Positions 54,138-63,634 of a stretch of DNA of 64,000 nucleotides are shown here, in pieces. Position 1 is the first letter of the stretch; every line of letters starts with the position of its first letter. The notes beneath the pieces were generated by a model. That model did no database searches and was not told the DNA's origin. It saw only the letters and a list, made by a program, of their open reading frames with translations. This DNA is from Robiginitalea sediminis (GTDB lineage Bacteria > Bacteroidota > Bacteroidia > Flavobacteriales > Flavobacteriaceae): the NCBI RefSeq assembly GCF_002198115.1, contig NZ_NGNR01000002.1:710287-774286 (forward strand). Direction: 5' to 3'. A program made the translations under genes and the position numbers.

Positions 54138-54488
54138 ATGGAATCCTTAGTCAATTTTGTTGAAAACGAATTCATAAGCCGGAAAGATTTCCCGGAATTC
54201 TCCGCCGGAGATACCATCACGGTATACTACGAAATCAAAGAAGGTGAGAAGACCCGTACCCAGTTTTTCCGCGGGGTGGTTATCCAGCGTCGCGGTTCCG
54301 GAGCAACGGAAACCTTTACCATCCGCAAAATGAGCGGTACGGTAGGTGTGGAACGTATCTTCCCCGTTAATATGCCGGCCCTCCAGAAAATCGAGGTGAA
54401 CAAGCGCGGTAAAGTGCGCCGGGCCCGTATTTTCTACTTCCGCGGCCTAACCGGTAAAAAAGCCCGTATTAAAGAAGTGCGCTCCTAA
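54138..54488 (+). CDS. rplS: 50S ribosomal protein L19
   Basis: 116 aa. Canonical segments are FPEFSAGDTITVYYEIKEG, GVVIQRRGSGATETFTIRK, VGVERIFPVNMPALQKIEV, and KVRRARIFYFRGLTGKKARIKE. L19 sits at the 30S-50S interface. It has its own promoter and a leader, and is closed by a strong terminator. Confidence 0.98.
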   Translation: MESLVNFVENEFISRKDFPEFSAGDTITVYYEIKEGEKTRTQFFRGVVIQRRGSGATETFTIRKMSGTVGVERIFPVNMPALQKIEVNKRGKVRRARIFYFRGLTGKKARIKEVRS

Positions 54489-54504
54489 GCGTTCGGACTT
54501 ACAG

Positions 54505-54539
54505 CAAAAAAAAGCCTGCAGTATCTGCAGGCTTTTTTT
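54505..54539. terminator. Bidirectional terminator between rplS and rocD
   Basis: An 11-bp perfect stem (AAAGCCTGCAG / CTGCAGGCTTT, loop TAT) flanked by an A-run on the left and a T-run on the right, so it works for both rplS and, less directly, the convergent rocD. Confidence 0.85.
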
Positions 54540-54611
54540 GTGGCTCTTTTTGGGGGTCCCCCCCAACTACAAGATATCCGAATTGGGTGCAAAACCCCAG
54601 CACAAATACCC

Positions 54612-55892
54612 CTACGCTTCTTTTTGAAATTCCAGGAGGGTTTTGCGGATAATGGAAATACATTCCTCCAGCTGCGCTTCCGTCATGACCAGGGGTGGCG
54701 CAAAGCGGATAATATTCCCGTGGGTGGGCTTGGCCAGCAACCCGTTCTCCTTCAATGCCATGCAGATCTCCCAGGCCGTGGAGCTGTCTTCGGTATCGTC
54801 AATGACAATGGCATTGAGCAGGCCCTTGCCCCGCACCAGTCGTACCCAGTGGGTTTCGGCTATGATTTCCTTCATGCGTTGGCGGAAACGGTTGCCCAGA
54901 GCTTCCGCCCTGCGGGCCAGGCCTTCCTCACGAACCACTTCCAGGGCAGCCATTGCCACGGCACAGGCCAGAGGATTCCCTCCAAAGGTGGACCCGTGGT
55001 TCCCGGGGCGTATAACTTCCATGATATCTTCCCGGGCCAAAACGGCCGAAACAGGGAATACCCCGCCTGATATGGCCTTACCCAGAATAAGGACATCCGG
55101 TTTTACCTGGGGCGTACCGCTGCAAAGGCCCTCGGGGCAGGAACAATTTCCGCAGGAAGCCAGCAGGCGGCCGGTACGGGCAATCCCGGTCTGTACTTCG
55201 TCGGCTATAAGCAGGACATTGTTTTTCTTACAGATGGCCTGAGCCTCCTCGAGATAGGTATCGTCAGGGACATAAACCCCGGCCTCCCCTTGAATGGGCT
55301 CCACCAGAAAAGCCGCAACATTTTCGTCTATGGCTTCTTCCAGCGCAGCAATATCGTTGTAGCGGATAGATATAATCCCCGGGGTAAAGGGCCCGAAATT
55401 CTCCGTGGCTACCGGGTCGTTCGAAGCAGATATAATCGTAATGGTCCTGCCGTGAAAGTTGTTCTGGCATACAATGATCTTGGCTTTGCCAGCCGGGATA
55501 CCCTTTTTTTCGTAACCCCATTTACGGGCGAGTTTAATCGCGGTTTCCACGGCCTCGGCACCCGTATTCATGGGCAGTACCTTATCATATCCGAAGTAGT
55601 TGCACAGGTACTGCTCATAACGCCCCAACTGGTCGTTGTAAAACGCCCTGGAAGTAAGGGTGAGCTTCTCCGCCTGTTCTTTAAGGGCTCCTACAATTTT
55701 AGGATGGCAGTGTCCCTGGTTTACCGCCGAATAGGCCGAGAGGAAATCGTAGTATTTGTTTCCTTCCAAGTCCCAGACAAAGACGCCTTCCCCTTTACTT
55801 AATACGACGGGAAGGGGGTGATAATTCTGAGCGCCGAAACGTGCTTCCAAAGCCATGGCCTCGGCTGAATGCTGTTTTTCCACAACTGACAT
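54612..55892 (-). CDS. rocD: Ornithine-oxo-acid transaminase
   Basis: PLP enzyme that converts ornithine plus 2-oxoglutarate to glutamate semialdehyde plus glutamate, in arginine and proline metabolism. The start at 55892 gives MSVVEKQHS and 426 aa; an in-frame ATG at 55910 would add MYKATL. Landmarks: [53 protein letters not shown], and the Schiff-base Lys in ILGKAISGG. Between the cofactor site and that Lys is an extra Cys-rich loop ([15 protein letters not shown]) absent from the human and plant enzymes as I recall them; it could bind metal. Confidence 0.93.
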   Translation of the reverse strand: MSVVEKQHSAEAMALEARFGAQNYHPLPVVLSKGEGVFVWDLEGNKYYDFLSAYSAVNQGHCHPKIVGALKEQAEKLTLTSRAFYNDQLGRYEQYLCNYFGYDKVLPMNTGAEAVETAIKLARKWGYEKKGIPAGKAKIIVCQNNFHGRTITIISASNDPVATENFGPFTPGIISIRYNDIAALEEAIDENVAAFLVEPIQGEAGVYVPDDTYLEEAQAICKKNNVLLIADEVQTGIARTGRLLASCGNCSCPEGLCSGTPQVKPDVLILGKAISGGVFPVSAVLAREDIMEVIRPGNHGSTFGGNPLACAVAMAALEVVREEGLARRAEALGNRFRQRMKEIIAETHWVRLVRGKGLLNAIVIDDTEDSSTAWEICMALKENGLLAKPTHGNIIRFAPPLVMTEAQLEECISIIRKTLLEFQKEA

Positions 55893-56050
55893 AAGCGTTG
55901 CTTTATACATTAAACAATAGCCATTCCTGCTTATGGAGAGAAATCATCCGGGAAGAGGGCTAAAAATACAAATTCCGGGCGGACCTTCCCAATATTCCGC
56001 TCATACAAAAAGCAGGGAGTCCGTAGAAGGGACTGTCCCGAAAAAGAACG

Positions 56051-56058
56051 TATTTTTG
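56051..56058 (+). promoter_or_regulatory. -7 box of the rlmD promoter, 5 bases from the ATG
   Basis: TATTTTTG fits TAnnTTTG and ends 5 bases before the ATG at 56064, again predicting a leaderless or nearly leaderless mRNA. Confidence 0.5.
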
Positions 56059-56063
56059 AACCC

Positions 56064-57482
56064 ATGTCCAGAAGAAAAAACCTCCCTGTTTTTGAGTCCC
56101 TGAAGGTTACCGGCGCCGGGGCCCGTGGCAAAGCCATCGCAAAGGCCCCTGACGGCAGGGTGGTCCTGTTGCAGGGCGCTGTGCCCGGGGATACCGTAAG
56201 TGCGACCGTTTACAAAAAAAGAAAGGGCTATTACGAAGCACGGGTCACCCGCGTGGTGCACCCTTCCCCAAACCGGATATCCCCGAAATGCATGCATTTC
56301 GGGACCTGCGGGGGCTGCAAATGGCAGCACATGGAATACGCGGCCCAATTGGAGGCCAAGGCGGAGGAAGTGTCCAGTAACCTAAGGAGGATCGGCAAAC
56401 TGGAATTACCGGAAATAAACCCGATCCTGCCCGCTCCACAGCCCTATTACTACCGCAATAAAATGGAGTTTTCCTTTTCGTGTTACCGATGGCTGGAACC
56501 AGAGGAAATCGAAAGCAAGACCGAACTGGAGCACCGCAACGGGCTGGGGCTGCATATCCCCGGGATGTGGGACAAGGTCCTGGACCTGAAAGAGTGCCAC
56601 CTCCAGGCAGACCCCTCCAACCGCATCAGGCTGGCCATCCGGGAGTTTGCCATTGAACATGGCTATACCTTTTTCAATCCCCGGGAACAGGAAGGCTTGC
56701 TCAGGACCCTGATGATCCGCAACACTTCGGACGGGCAGTTCATGGTAGTACTACAGTTCGGGGAAGAGGACCTTCCCAGGCAAAAAGCACTCCTGGAATT
56801 CCTGGTGGCCGAATTCCCGGAAATCCAATCCCTGCACTATGTGGTAAACCGCAAAGGGAACGATACCTTATACGACCTGGAACTTATATGTGCCCATGGG
56901 CAGCCGTATATCACCGAACAGATGGAAGGGCTTCGTTTTCGGATTACACCTAAATCCTTCTATCAAACCAATTCCGAGCAGGCATTGGAATTGTACCGCG
57001 TGGTTAGACGCATGGCGGGCCTCACCGGGAAGGAATGGGTTTATGACCTGTACACCGGTCTGGGGACCATCGCTCAATTTGTAGCTGCCGGCGCCAGGGG
57101 CGTGGTTGGTATTGAGGCCGTGCCCGAGGCTATAGCGGCCGCCAAAGAAAATGCAGCCCTCAATGGGATCGGGAACATCACTTTTTACGCTGGTGATATG
57201 AAAACCCTTTTCACCGATGCATTTATTGCATCCAACGGGACCCCGGATGTTGTTATTACAGACCCCCCGAGGGATGGCATGCACAAGGATGTAGTGGCAC
57301 AATTGCTGCGACTGGGCCCTGGGCGCATCGTCTATGTCAGTTGCAACAGCGCCACTCAGGCCCGGGACCTGGCCTTAATGGCAGATAGCTACACCATTGT
57401 GGAAGTCCAGCCTGTAGATATGTTCCCCCAGACCCACCACGTGGAAAATGTCGTACTTTTACAACGCAAATCCCAAAGCTGA
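56064..57482 (+). CDS. rlmD: 23S rRNA (uracil-1939-C5)-methyltransferase RlmD-like
   Basis: 472-aa RNA m5U methyltransferase. N-terminal TRAM domain, an iron-sulfur cluster motif (CMHFGTCGGCKWQHM; four Cys including a later one in KECHLQA region), and the SAM-binding part (VYDLYTGLGTIAQFVA) with the catalytic Cys in YVSCNSATQARDL. RlmD and RlmCD paralogues share this plan, so the exact uracil is not settled by sequence alone. Followed by the DUF6452/DUF6048 pair one base after the stop. Confidence 0.93.
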   Translation: MSRRKNLPVFESLKVTGAGARGKAIAKAPDGRVVLLQGAVPGDTVSATVYKKRKGYYEARVTRVVHPSPNRISPKCMHFGTCGGCKWQHMEYAAQLEAKAEEVSSNLRRIGKLELPEINPILPAPQPYYYRNKMEFSFSCYRWLEPEEIESKTELEHRNGLGLHIPGMWDKVLDLKECHLQADPSNRIRLAIREFAIEHGYTFFNPREQEGLLRTLMIRNTSDGQFMVVLQFGEEDLPRQKALLEFLVAEFPEIQSLHYVVNRKGNDTLYDLELICAHGQPYITEQMEGLRFRITPKSFYQTNSEQALELYRVVRRMAGLTGKEWVYDLYTGLGTIAQFVAAGARGVVGIEAVPEAIAAAKENAALNGIGNITFYAGDMKTLFTDAFIASNGTPDVVITDPPRDGMHKDVVAQLLRLGPGRIVYVSCNSATQARDLALMADSYTIVEVQPVDMFPQTHHVENVVLLQRKSQS

Positions 57483-57483
57483 C

Positions 57484-58014
57484 ATGCACATCCCCAGGCA
57501 TTGGAACCCTTTATTGCGCCGAACGGCCTTTCTCCTTCTAGTACTGGCCCTACTGGCCGGTTCCGGGTGTGAAAAAGACGATATCTGTGTGGATGGGGAT
57601 ACGCCTTTGCTTGTCGTTACCTTTTACGATATCGAAAACCCGGGGGAGGCCAAGGCCGTTAACAGGCTGCGGGCCGTAGGGCTGGGCAACGGGACTCCCG
57701 TAACCTCCTTCCCAGACCGGTCTACCCGCGATTCCATCGGGATCCCTTTGCGGATCGATTCGGGGCAAACAGGCTTTGTCCTGATCCAGAATTCGGAAGA
57801 CGAGGAGGGCGCAGACGTCGGAAACCGGGACACTCTGTATTTTGATTATGAAATCCGGGAGGAGTTTGTATCCCGCGCCTGTGGTTTTGTGGGGCAGTTC
57901 GACAACCTCGAAGTCCTGCTCCAATCGGATGCCTCCAATTGGATAGACAGCGTTACAGTAATTGCGACCACTGTTGAAAATTCCTTAAGTGCCCATGTGT
58001 CGGTTTATCACTAG
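57484..58014 (+). CDS. DUF6452-family lipoprotein
   Basis: 176-aa lipoprotein of unknown role, signal with lipobox AGSGC (Cys 29 region), then CVDGDTPLLVVTFYDIENPGEAKAVNRL. Starts 1 base after rlmD and overlaps the next gene (DUF6048). The pair commonly follows this methyltransferase in Flavobacteriia. Function unknown. Confidence 0.83.
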   Translation: MHIPRHWNPLLRRTAFLLLVLALLAGSGCEKDDICVDGDTPLLVVTFYDIENPGEAKAVNRLRAVGLGNGTPVTSFPDRSTRDSIGIPLRIDSGQTGFVLIQNSEDEEGADVGNRDTLYFDYEIREEFVSRACGFVGQFDNLEVLLQSDASNWIDSVTVIATTVENSLSAHVSVYH

Positions 58015-58771
58015 CCTGTTGCTTTTGTTGCTCTGTACCTCCCCCGCGCTACTGAACGGGCAGGGTAAGCGGGAGGCAGACAGCCTGCGGCCGGGCCAGA
58101 AATACGGCCTTAGGGTGGGGATAGACTTAAGTCGCCCCATCCGGTCTGCACTGGACGAAAATTACACCGGGCTGGAACTTACCGGGGACTTCCGTCTTTC
58201 ACATAAATGGTTCCTGGCAGCCGAACTCGGAAATGAATCTTTCGATGTTGAGGAATTGCTGGACAACGCGGACGAGGTAAACATCCAGACCCTCTACAAC
58301 TTCAACAGCAGCGGGAGCTATATCAAAGCAGGGGTAAATTTCAATACCTACGAGAACTGGTATGGGATGAACAACCTCATTTACGTAGGCGCGCGTTATG
58401 CGTTCAGCACGTTCAGCAAAGACCTGCAGTCCTACAGCATCTACGAAAGTAACCGCTACTGGAACCCGGAGGGTTTCCTGGCCGGGGAAGATGTTCCCAG
58501 GGAGTTTAGCGGGCTAAATGCCTCCTGGCTTGAGATGCTGCTCGGGGTAAAGGCAGAACTGTTCTCCAACCTGTACATGGGTGCCAGCGTGCGTATAGGG
58601 ATGCTGGTTAGCCGGAAGGAATCCGGGGTAATCCCCCATATCTGGATTCCGGGCTTTAACCGGGTAACCGAAGGGAGCCGTTTCGGGGTCGGGTTTAACT
58701 ATACCGTTAGTTACCTGATTCCTCTCTACCGAAAATCCCGCGCCCCGGAAGAAGGGGACAACACCCCCTGA
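57995..58771 (+). CDS. DUF6048-family outer-membrane-like protein
   Basis: 258 aa with a signal peptide (to about residue 22, LLNGQ). The body is beta-rich with alternating aromatic residues (GLRVGIDLSRPIRSALDENYTG, FSTFSKDLQSYSIYESNRYW), consistent with a small outer-membrane barrel. The ATG at 57995 overlaps DUF6452 by 20 bases; a GTG at 57989 is an alternative. Function unknown. Confidence 0.82.
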   Translation: MCRFITSLLLLLLCTSPALLNGQGKREADSLRPGQKYGLRVGIDLSRPIRSALDENYTGLELTGDFRLSHKWFLAAELGNESFDVEELLDNADEVNIQTLYNFNSSGSYIKAGVNFNTYENWYGMNNLIYVGARYAFSTFSKDLQSYSIYESNRYWNPEGFLAGEDVPREFSGLNASWLEMLLGVKAELFSNLYMGASVRIGMLVSRKESGVIPHIWIPGFNRVTEGSRFGVGFNYTVSYLIPLYRKSRAPEEGDNTP

Positions 58772-58774
58772 CCC

Positions 58775-59929
58775 TTAGTTCTTACTGGCCTTCTTACTGC
58801 CCTGGTAAATATCAAATCGCGCCAGGCGGGACTCGATATTCCCATTGAAGAGTTTGATTTTACGGGTGGCCCGGAGCCCAACCTGTTTTACGTGTTCGGG
58901 GTCCCCAAGCAGAAGCCATGCTACCGTACCCGGATAGTGTTGCTTGAGGGTATCCCCTACCCTGCCGTAAAAGGATTCCGGTTCTATGTGGAGGCGTTGG
59001 CCATAGGGAGGGTTGCACACAAGGTGTAGCGGGTTCTCCGATTTCTTGGCTGTCTGGAAAAAATCGGCCTGGTCCAGTGCGATATACTCCTGCAGATTGG
59101 CATTCTCCACATTCTGCCGGGCTTTGGCTATGGCCGACGGCGCTCTGTCGTACCCCGAAATCCGATAGGGAAAATCCCGTACATGTTTCATGCTGGCTTC
59201 GAAGATACGCTTGTACAATACCGGGTCGAAATCCTTCCAACCCTGGAACCCGAAGTGTTGCCGGTTGATATTTGCCGGTATATTACAGGCAATCATGGCC
59301 GCTTCTATAGGTAGTGTCCCGCTGCCACACATGGGGTCCAGAAAATCGCATTGCCCTCTCCAGCCACTCATCATCAGTACCCCGGCGGCCAGGACCTCGT
59401 TGAGTGGGGCAATATTCGTCGCCGAACGATACCCGCGCTGGTGAAGGGAATCCCCGGAACTGTCCAGGGAAAGGTGCGCCATTTGCTTCTGGATATGGAT
59501 ATGGATGCGTACATCGGGGCGTGACACGGAGACACTGGGGCGCCGCCCCGTCTTTTCCCTCACCTGGTCCACGATGGCATCCTTCACTTTTTGGGATACA
59601 AATAGGGAATGGGAATACAAATCACTGTGCAAAACCGTATCGACCACAAACGTCATGTCAGGATCCAGGATTTGGTTCCAGTCCACCTCCCGGATTCGGT
59701 CATACAACTGGTCTGCCCGGTTTATCCTAAAATCGCGTAGGGGTTTCAATACCCGTAATGCCGTGCGGAGGTTCAGGTTGGCCTTATACATAAAGCCCGT
59801 ATCGCCCTCAAAAAATGCGCACCGTACGCCTGTTCGCACCCCGCTGGCCCCCAATGCCCGAAGTTCCCCCGCAAGTAGGTCTTCAAACCCATACAGGGTT
59901 TTGGCGAGCATTTTGAACTTTTCGGCCAT
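58775..59929 (-). CDS. THUMP-domain RNA methyltransferase, RlmL-like
   Basis: 384-aa class I SAM-dependent RNA methyltransferase. N-terminal ferredoxin-like and THUMP domain (to about 160, VREKTGRRPSVSVSRPDVRIHIHI), then a UPF0020-type catalytic part with FLDPMCGSGTLPIEAAMIA and NPPYGQRL. This is the N-terminal half of E. coli RlmL (23S m2G2445) without the RlmK half. ATG 59929 is used; M7 (59911) is possible. Divergent from the ZIP gene with facing -7 boxes. Confidence 0.92.
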   Translation of the reverse strand: MAEKFKMLAKTLYGFEDLLAGELRALGASGVRTGVRCAFFEGDTGFMYKANLNLRTALRVLKPLRDFRINRADQLYDRIREVDWNQILDPDMTFVVDTVLHSDLYSHSLFVSQKVKDAIVDQVREKTGRRPSVSVSRPDVRIHIHIQKQMAHLSLDSSGDSLHQRGYRSATNIAPLNEVLAAGVLMMSGWRGQCDFLDPMCGSGTLPIEAAMIACNIPANINRQHFGFQGWKDFDPVLYKRIFEASMKHVRDFPYRISGYDRAPSAIAKARQNVENANLQEYIALDQADFFQTAKKSENPLHLVCNPPYGQRLHIEPESFYGRVGDTLKQHYPGTVAWLLLGDPEHVKQVGLRATRKIKLFNGNIESRLARFDIYQGSKKASKN

Positions 59930-59949
59930 GGTCTCAGGTTACAGAACTG

Positions 59950-59968
59950 CAAAAATACACTATTTTTA
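59950..59968. promoter_or_regulatory. Divergent -7 boxes between the RlmL-like and ZIP genes
   Basis: Minus-strand TATTTTTG at 59950-59957 serves the RlmL-like gene (20 bases from its ATG). Plus-strand TATTTTTA at 59961-59968 serves the ZIP transporter (25 bases from its GTG). The two face each other 3 bases apart, so the promoters overlap and transcription of the pair should compete. Confidence 0.45.
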
Positions 59969-59993
59969 CGGGCCTAAGATCTGCCTTTATCCC

Positions 59994-60668
59994 GTGACGC
60001 TCTGGCCCATCCTACTTCCTGCTCTCGCTGTCTTACTCAGTTTTACATGGCTTGTTTGCTACCGCAGGCAAATAAACCGCAGGTATTCCCTGCTCCTGGC
60101 CTTCAGTGGGGCTTTCCTCTTATCGGTTACCCTCTTCGAATTGCTGCCCGAAGCCTATTCTTCGGGCAACCCCGAACAAACCGGGCTTTGGATTGCCCTG
60201 GGGATTTTATTGCAGATTTTTCTGGAATCACTCTCGAAAGGGGCCGAACACGGGCATGTCCACCACGGCAATGGGACAACCTTTCCCTGGCTGCTCTTTG
60301 CCAGCCTTTCCCTTCATGCCCTGACTGAGGGTATCCCCCTGCAGCATACTCCTGATTTTATGTGGGGAATTGTGGTTCACAAAATCCCGGTAAGCCTCAT
60401 TATAGGAGGGTTCCTTTTGCAGTCCGGACGCTCCATGGGGGCCATCTGGGGATTCATGGTTTTCTTTGCGCTGATGACCCCTGCCGGCGCCTGGATCGGA
60501 AGTCGGCCCGCCCTGGAAGCTGTATACGCCTACCTCCTGCCCCTGGTAATAGGCGTAGTCCTGCACGTGTCTACCATCATACTTTTCGAAAGCTCGGAAG
60601 GGCATGCCTTCAACCTTAGGAAGATAGGCGCCATCGTTTTGGGGATGGCCTTGGGGTTCCTGCTTTAA
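59994..60668 (+). CDS. ZIP-family metal transporter
   Basis: Inner-membrane divalent metal transporter (zinc, iron), 224 aa. About eight membrane segments; the metal-site motifs HALTEGIP and HKIPVSLIIGGF are present, with a His-rich loop (GAEHGHVHHGNG) before them. Start is GTG at 59994: the frame is open to 59505 but that region lies within the RlmL-like gene on the other strand. The facing -7 box fits this start. Confidence 0.9.
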   Translation: MTLWPILLPALAVLLSFTWLVCYRRQINRRYSLLLAFSGAFLLSVTLFELLPEAYSSGNPEQTGLWIALGILLQIFLESLSKGAEHGHVHHGNGTTFPWLLFASLSLHALTEGIPLQHTPDFMWGIVVHKIPVSLIIGGFLLQSGRSMGAIWGFMVFFALMTPAGAWIGSRPALEAVYAYLLPLVIGVVLHVSTIILFESSEGHAFNLRKIGAIVLGMALGFLL

Positions 60669-60725
60669 AGCTTCGAACAGCCGCTACGAGAAATTGAGTA
60701 TATTGAGGGATACATCCCAGGATCT

Positions 60726-61646
60726 ATGCCCAGAGTAATCCTTGCCCTGCTGTTATCCCTGCAAACAAGCGTGGTTTGCAGCCAGGATTTGGAGGCCTTC
60801 GAATGCACGCCTCAATGGCTTAGCCTGGTTGAACAGTCTATCCCCAGTACCCCTGAGGTTACCCCTTTTCGGGCACGCAATCTCCTGGTTTTCTCCCTTC
60901 ATACCGGTTTTGAGCACTGGGCAATCCCCCATGTGGATGCCGTCATTGGGCTGTTGGCCCGGAAAACAGGTGCCGCATCGGTTACCTACAGTCAGGATAT
61001 CCGGGATTTTGAAACAGCGCGCCTAAGGGCCTTCGATGCAGTGGTTCTGAACAATACCTGCCCGGAGCGGGATCACCGGAATATCTTTTACGACGTTTTC
61101 CGCAAGGACAGCCTTATGGAAGATGCGGCCCGTTGGGAGCAGGCTGCTGTCTTGGAAGAAAACCTGTTAGCCTATGTGCGTAACGGGGGAGGTATTGTCC
61201 TTTTACACGGTGGAACTACTATGCAGTTGAATTCTGAGTCCTTCAGTGAAATGGCAGGGGGCAGTTTTGATTTTCATCCGCCCCAGCAACCGATGCGGGT
61301 CCGTATTGTGGAACCAGGGCATCCCATCACAAAGGGGTTCCAAAACCAGGAATTTACGTTGACCGATGAGCCCTATTTCTTTAAGAACGCCTATCCGAAA
61401 AAGGACTTCCGTCCTTTGCTGGCAATGGATGCCCGGGAACTGAAAGGGTTGGAACAGCCTGTTGAAGATCCGCTGCGCTATATTGCATGGATAAAACCCT
61501 ATGGGAAGGGACGGGTTTTTGTAAGTGCCCCATCGCACAACGCCCACCAACTGGAGGATCCGGAATTTCTAGGTTTTTTGCTAAATGGGATACAGTACGC
61601 CCTGGGTGACCTTCCTGCAGACGACGGTAAACCCCAGGGAAATTGA
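60726..61646 (+). CDS. ThuA-domain protein, exported
   Basis: 306 aa. Signal peptide (to about 19, VVCSQ), then a ThuA/trehalose-utilisation domain of glutamine-amidotransferase-like fold: LLVFSLHTGFEHWAIPHVDAVIGLL, FDAVVLNNTC, GGGIVLLHGGTTMQ, and PLRYIAWIKPYGKGRVFVSAPSHN. ThuA proteins are associated with sugar or alcohol metabolism but the reaction is not known. It is 58 bases after the ZIP gene and convergent with hemolysin III. Confidence 0.88.
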   Translation: MPRVILALLLSLQTSVVCSQDLEAFECTPQWLSLVEQSIPSTPEVTPFRARNLLVFSLHTGFEHWAIPHVDAVIGLLARKTGAASVTYSQDIRDFETARLRAFDAVVLNNTCPERDHRNIFYDVFRKDSLMEDAARWEQAAVLEENLLAYVRNGGGIVLLHGGTTMQLNSESFSEMAGGSFDFHPPQQPMRVRIVEPGHPITKGFQNQEFTLTDEPYFFKNAYPKKDFRPLLAMDARELKGLEQPVEDPLRYIAWIKPYGKGRVFVSAPSHNAHQLEDPEFLGFLLNGIQYALGDLPADDGKPQGN

Positions 61647-61649
61647 AGC

Positions 61650-62288
61650 CTAACCCCGCAGGACCAGCCAAACCATAACCCAATGGCACGCCGCCCCACA
61701 AAGGACAAACAGGTGCCAAATCATATGATTAAACGGGATTTTCCGGATGGCATAGAAGAGGATGCCCACGGTATAGAACCCGCCTCCGGCCATTAAAAAG
61801 AGTTGTGCCTGGTGGCTTAGTGTAGTCAAAAGGAAGTCCAGGTCAATGACGATCAACCACCCCATTAACAAGTACAGCAATACCGAAAATAATTCGAACC
61901 TACCGGTAAAAAACAGTTTCAAAACCGTCCCGAAGGCAGCCATCCCCCAAACTAACCCAAATAATAACCACCCCTTACTCTCTGCCAGGACAATAAGCGC
62001 CATAGGCGTATACGTACCGGCTATAAGGTAGTAGATGCAGATATGGTCCAGGATGCGAAGCCTCTTTTTATAACGGGGCAGAGCAACGGCATGATAGGCT
62101 GTGGAGGCCCCGAACAAGAGGATAAGGGAGAGACTATACGCCCAAACCGCAGCCTGGATAAGGGTGTTTTCGCCGCGTACCTGTATTCCCAGAACCACGG
62201 CGCCCACAAGACCGAGGATAGTCCCGAACATATGGGTTCCGGTATTCCAGTGCTCTTCTTCCCGATAGCTGATCCGAATCCTCGGCAT
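61650..62288 (-). CDS. Hemolysin III / PAQR-family membrane protein
   Basis: 212-aa integral membrane protein with seven hydrophobic segments. Motifs for the PAQR/TrhA family: EEHWNTGTHMFGTILGLVG at the start, GASTAYHAVA and RLRILDHICIYYLIAGTYTP, and the C-terminal HMIWHLFVLCGAACHW. Histidines form a putative metal site. Often annotated hemolysin III although haemolysis is doubtful; related to fatty-acid-homeostasis TrhA. A TACCTTTG box at 62308-62315 on the same strand lies 19 bases upstream of its ATG. Confidence 0.9.
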   Translation of the reverse strand: MPRIRISYREEEHWNTGTHMFGTILGLVGAVVLGIQVRGENTLIQAAVWAYSLSLILLFGASTAYHAVALPRYKKRLRILDHICIYYLIAGTYTPMALIVLAESKGWLLFGLVWGMAAFGTVLKLFFTGRFELFSVLLYLLMGWLIVIDLDFLLTTLSHQAQLFLMAGGGFYTVGILFYAIRKIPFNHMIWHLFVLCGAACHWVMVWLVLRG

Positions 62289-62307
62289 ACCTTCTGATTT
62301 GCGGTAG

Positions 62308-62315
62308 CAAAGGTA
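62308..62315 (-). promoter_or_regulatory. -7 box of the hemolysin III promoter
   Basis: Minus-strand TACCTTTG fits TAnnTTTG and lies 19 bases before the ATG at 62288, just past the end of the upstream gene. Confidence 0.4.
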
Positions 62316-62326
62316 CGCCGAATCGG

Positions 62327-63634
62327 TTATTTCGGGAAGTACCAGAAGGGAATCTGCAGAATCGTACGGGTATAGACGCTGTCCTGGTTGTGGTCCTTGC
62401 GTTTTACCTCCAGTACGTGCTTCCCTTTTCGGACCCCATCCATATCCAGGTAGGTTTCATACCCCATCTGTTTGCGGGAGTTGATGGCGAAGACGAATTC
62501 CGGTTTAAAGTCTAGACTGTCTATGGAAAGAGTGTACATTTCCTCAAGGGTTTCCAGATATTCCGGCAGGGAGTGGCTACGACCCGAGACTGTCCCATCT
62601 GAAAAAACCGAGAAGATCCCCCTTCGGTCCTCCTCGGGTTCAAGATCCTTGTTGAAATAGAAAACATCGTCTTCCACACTGCTGCCATAAACGACAAAGA
62701 CATTTAGGAAGGGATCGGAAATGACCTTGGAAGGGATGGAGGCCCGATCTACAAATGGGGTGTCTTCGTCCAAAGAGTCGAGATAATTCGCCTTGCTCGC
62801 GGCATAGGAGGAGGAATTAAATTCAGAATCCAGGTAATTGGAGGTGCTGAATCCCGTACCTGCCAAAACTGTCAGCCCCAGGTATAGGGGGACAACGATC
62901 CAACTCAGTCTTTTCCCAAACCGGGTATCCAGGAAATTGTAAACCATGGGTCGGTAAAGAAACGATAAGGTAAGGTATTTAAAGACCCAGTAAAAGGGGT
63001 AATAAAACCAGGTGGTCCACTTCTTTCGCTTCAGCCAGCCCTGAGTCACAAAATCGATAAAAGTCAGGACCATACCCACGGAAAGGAAAATGATAGCGGG
63101 TATTCCAATAGCCCCGCGCGCCCAGGATGGGGTCTCCTCCTTGCTGATCCATAAACTTAATAGCCCTATGCAGAATACCAGCACCAATAACCCCAGGAGG
63201 TAAAACACCAGCAGAAAAGTTACCGCAAAAATGACGCTGCAATACTTTTCCAGTGTGGCTACATAATTGTCGAATGAGCCCACACGCTTCTCCAGGTGTC
63301 GTTTGAATTTGGGGCTGTACCTGAGTTTGGTATAGTCGATTTCCCCGGAAACATAGCGGAGTCCGATAGCACCGATCCATAATCCCCTGAGGATAACATG
63401 GGCTATGAGGTTAATCGTGATGATATACCAGGATACCGCAAGGCCTTGAAACAGAAGGGTACTGTAGAAGTTATTGTCGTTCTGCGCCTCCAGCCCGGCG
63501 AGCTCAATGGGTTCTATTACGGCAAACAACCCATAGATAGCAAAACCGGAAATAATCAGCTCCAGTTGCCAGCTTTCCTGTTGGAGAACATCCAACCATT
63601 TCTTGAATTTCGAATCGTGCGGGTTGTTGCTCAT
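62327..63634 (-). CDS. Multipass membrane protein with C-terminal soluble domain, unknown
   Basis: 435 aa, not recognised. Starts MSNNPHDSKFKKWLDVLQQESWQ; then about six membrane segments (LELIISGFAIYGLFAVIEPI, SWYIITINLIAHVILRGLWIG, FAVTFLLVFYLLGLLVLVFCIG, AIIFLSVGMVLTFIDFV, WIVVPLYLGLTVLAG) and a 130-residue C-terminal domain rich in Asp and beta strands ending QIPFWYFPK, probably periplasmic. The frame is open 80 codons further upstream but that part is low-complexity and lacks a start with signal logic. It is the first gene after the rRNA operon terminators. No homologue with a function is known to me. Confidence 0.75.
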   Translation of the reverse strand: MSNNPHDSKFKKWLDVLQQESWQLELIISGFAIYGLFAVIEPIELAGLEAQNDNNFYSTLLFQGLAVSWYIITINLIAHVILRGLWIGAIGLRYVSGEIDYTKLRYSPKFKRHLEKRVGSFDNYVATLEKYCSVIFAVTFLLVFYLLGLLVLVFCIGLLSLWISKEETPSWARGAIGIPAIIFLSVGMVLTFIDFVTQGWLKRKKWTTWFYYPFYWVFKYLTLSFLYRPMVYNFLDTRFGKRLSWIVVPLYLGLTVLAGTGFSTSNYLDSEFNSSSYAASKANYLDSLDEDTPFVDRASIPSKVISDPFLNVFVVYGSSVEDDVFYFNKDLEPEEDRRGIFSVFSDGTVSGRSHSLPEYLETLEEMYTLSIDSLDFKPEFVFAINSRKQMGYETYLDMDGVRKGKHVLEVKRKDHNQDSVYTRTILQIPFWYFPK

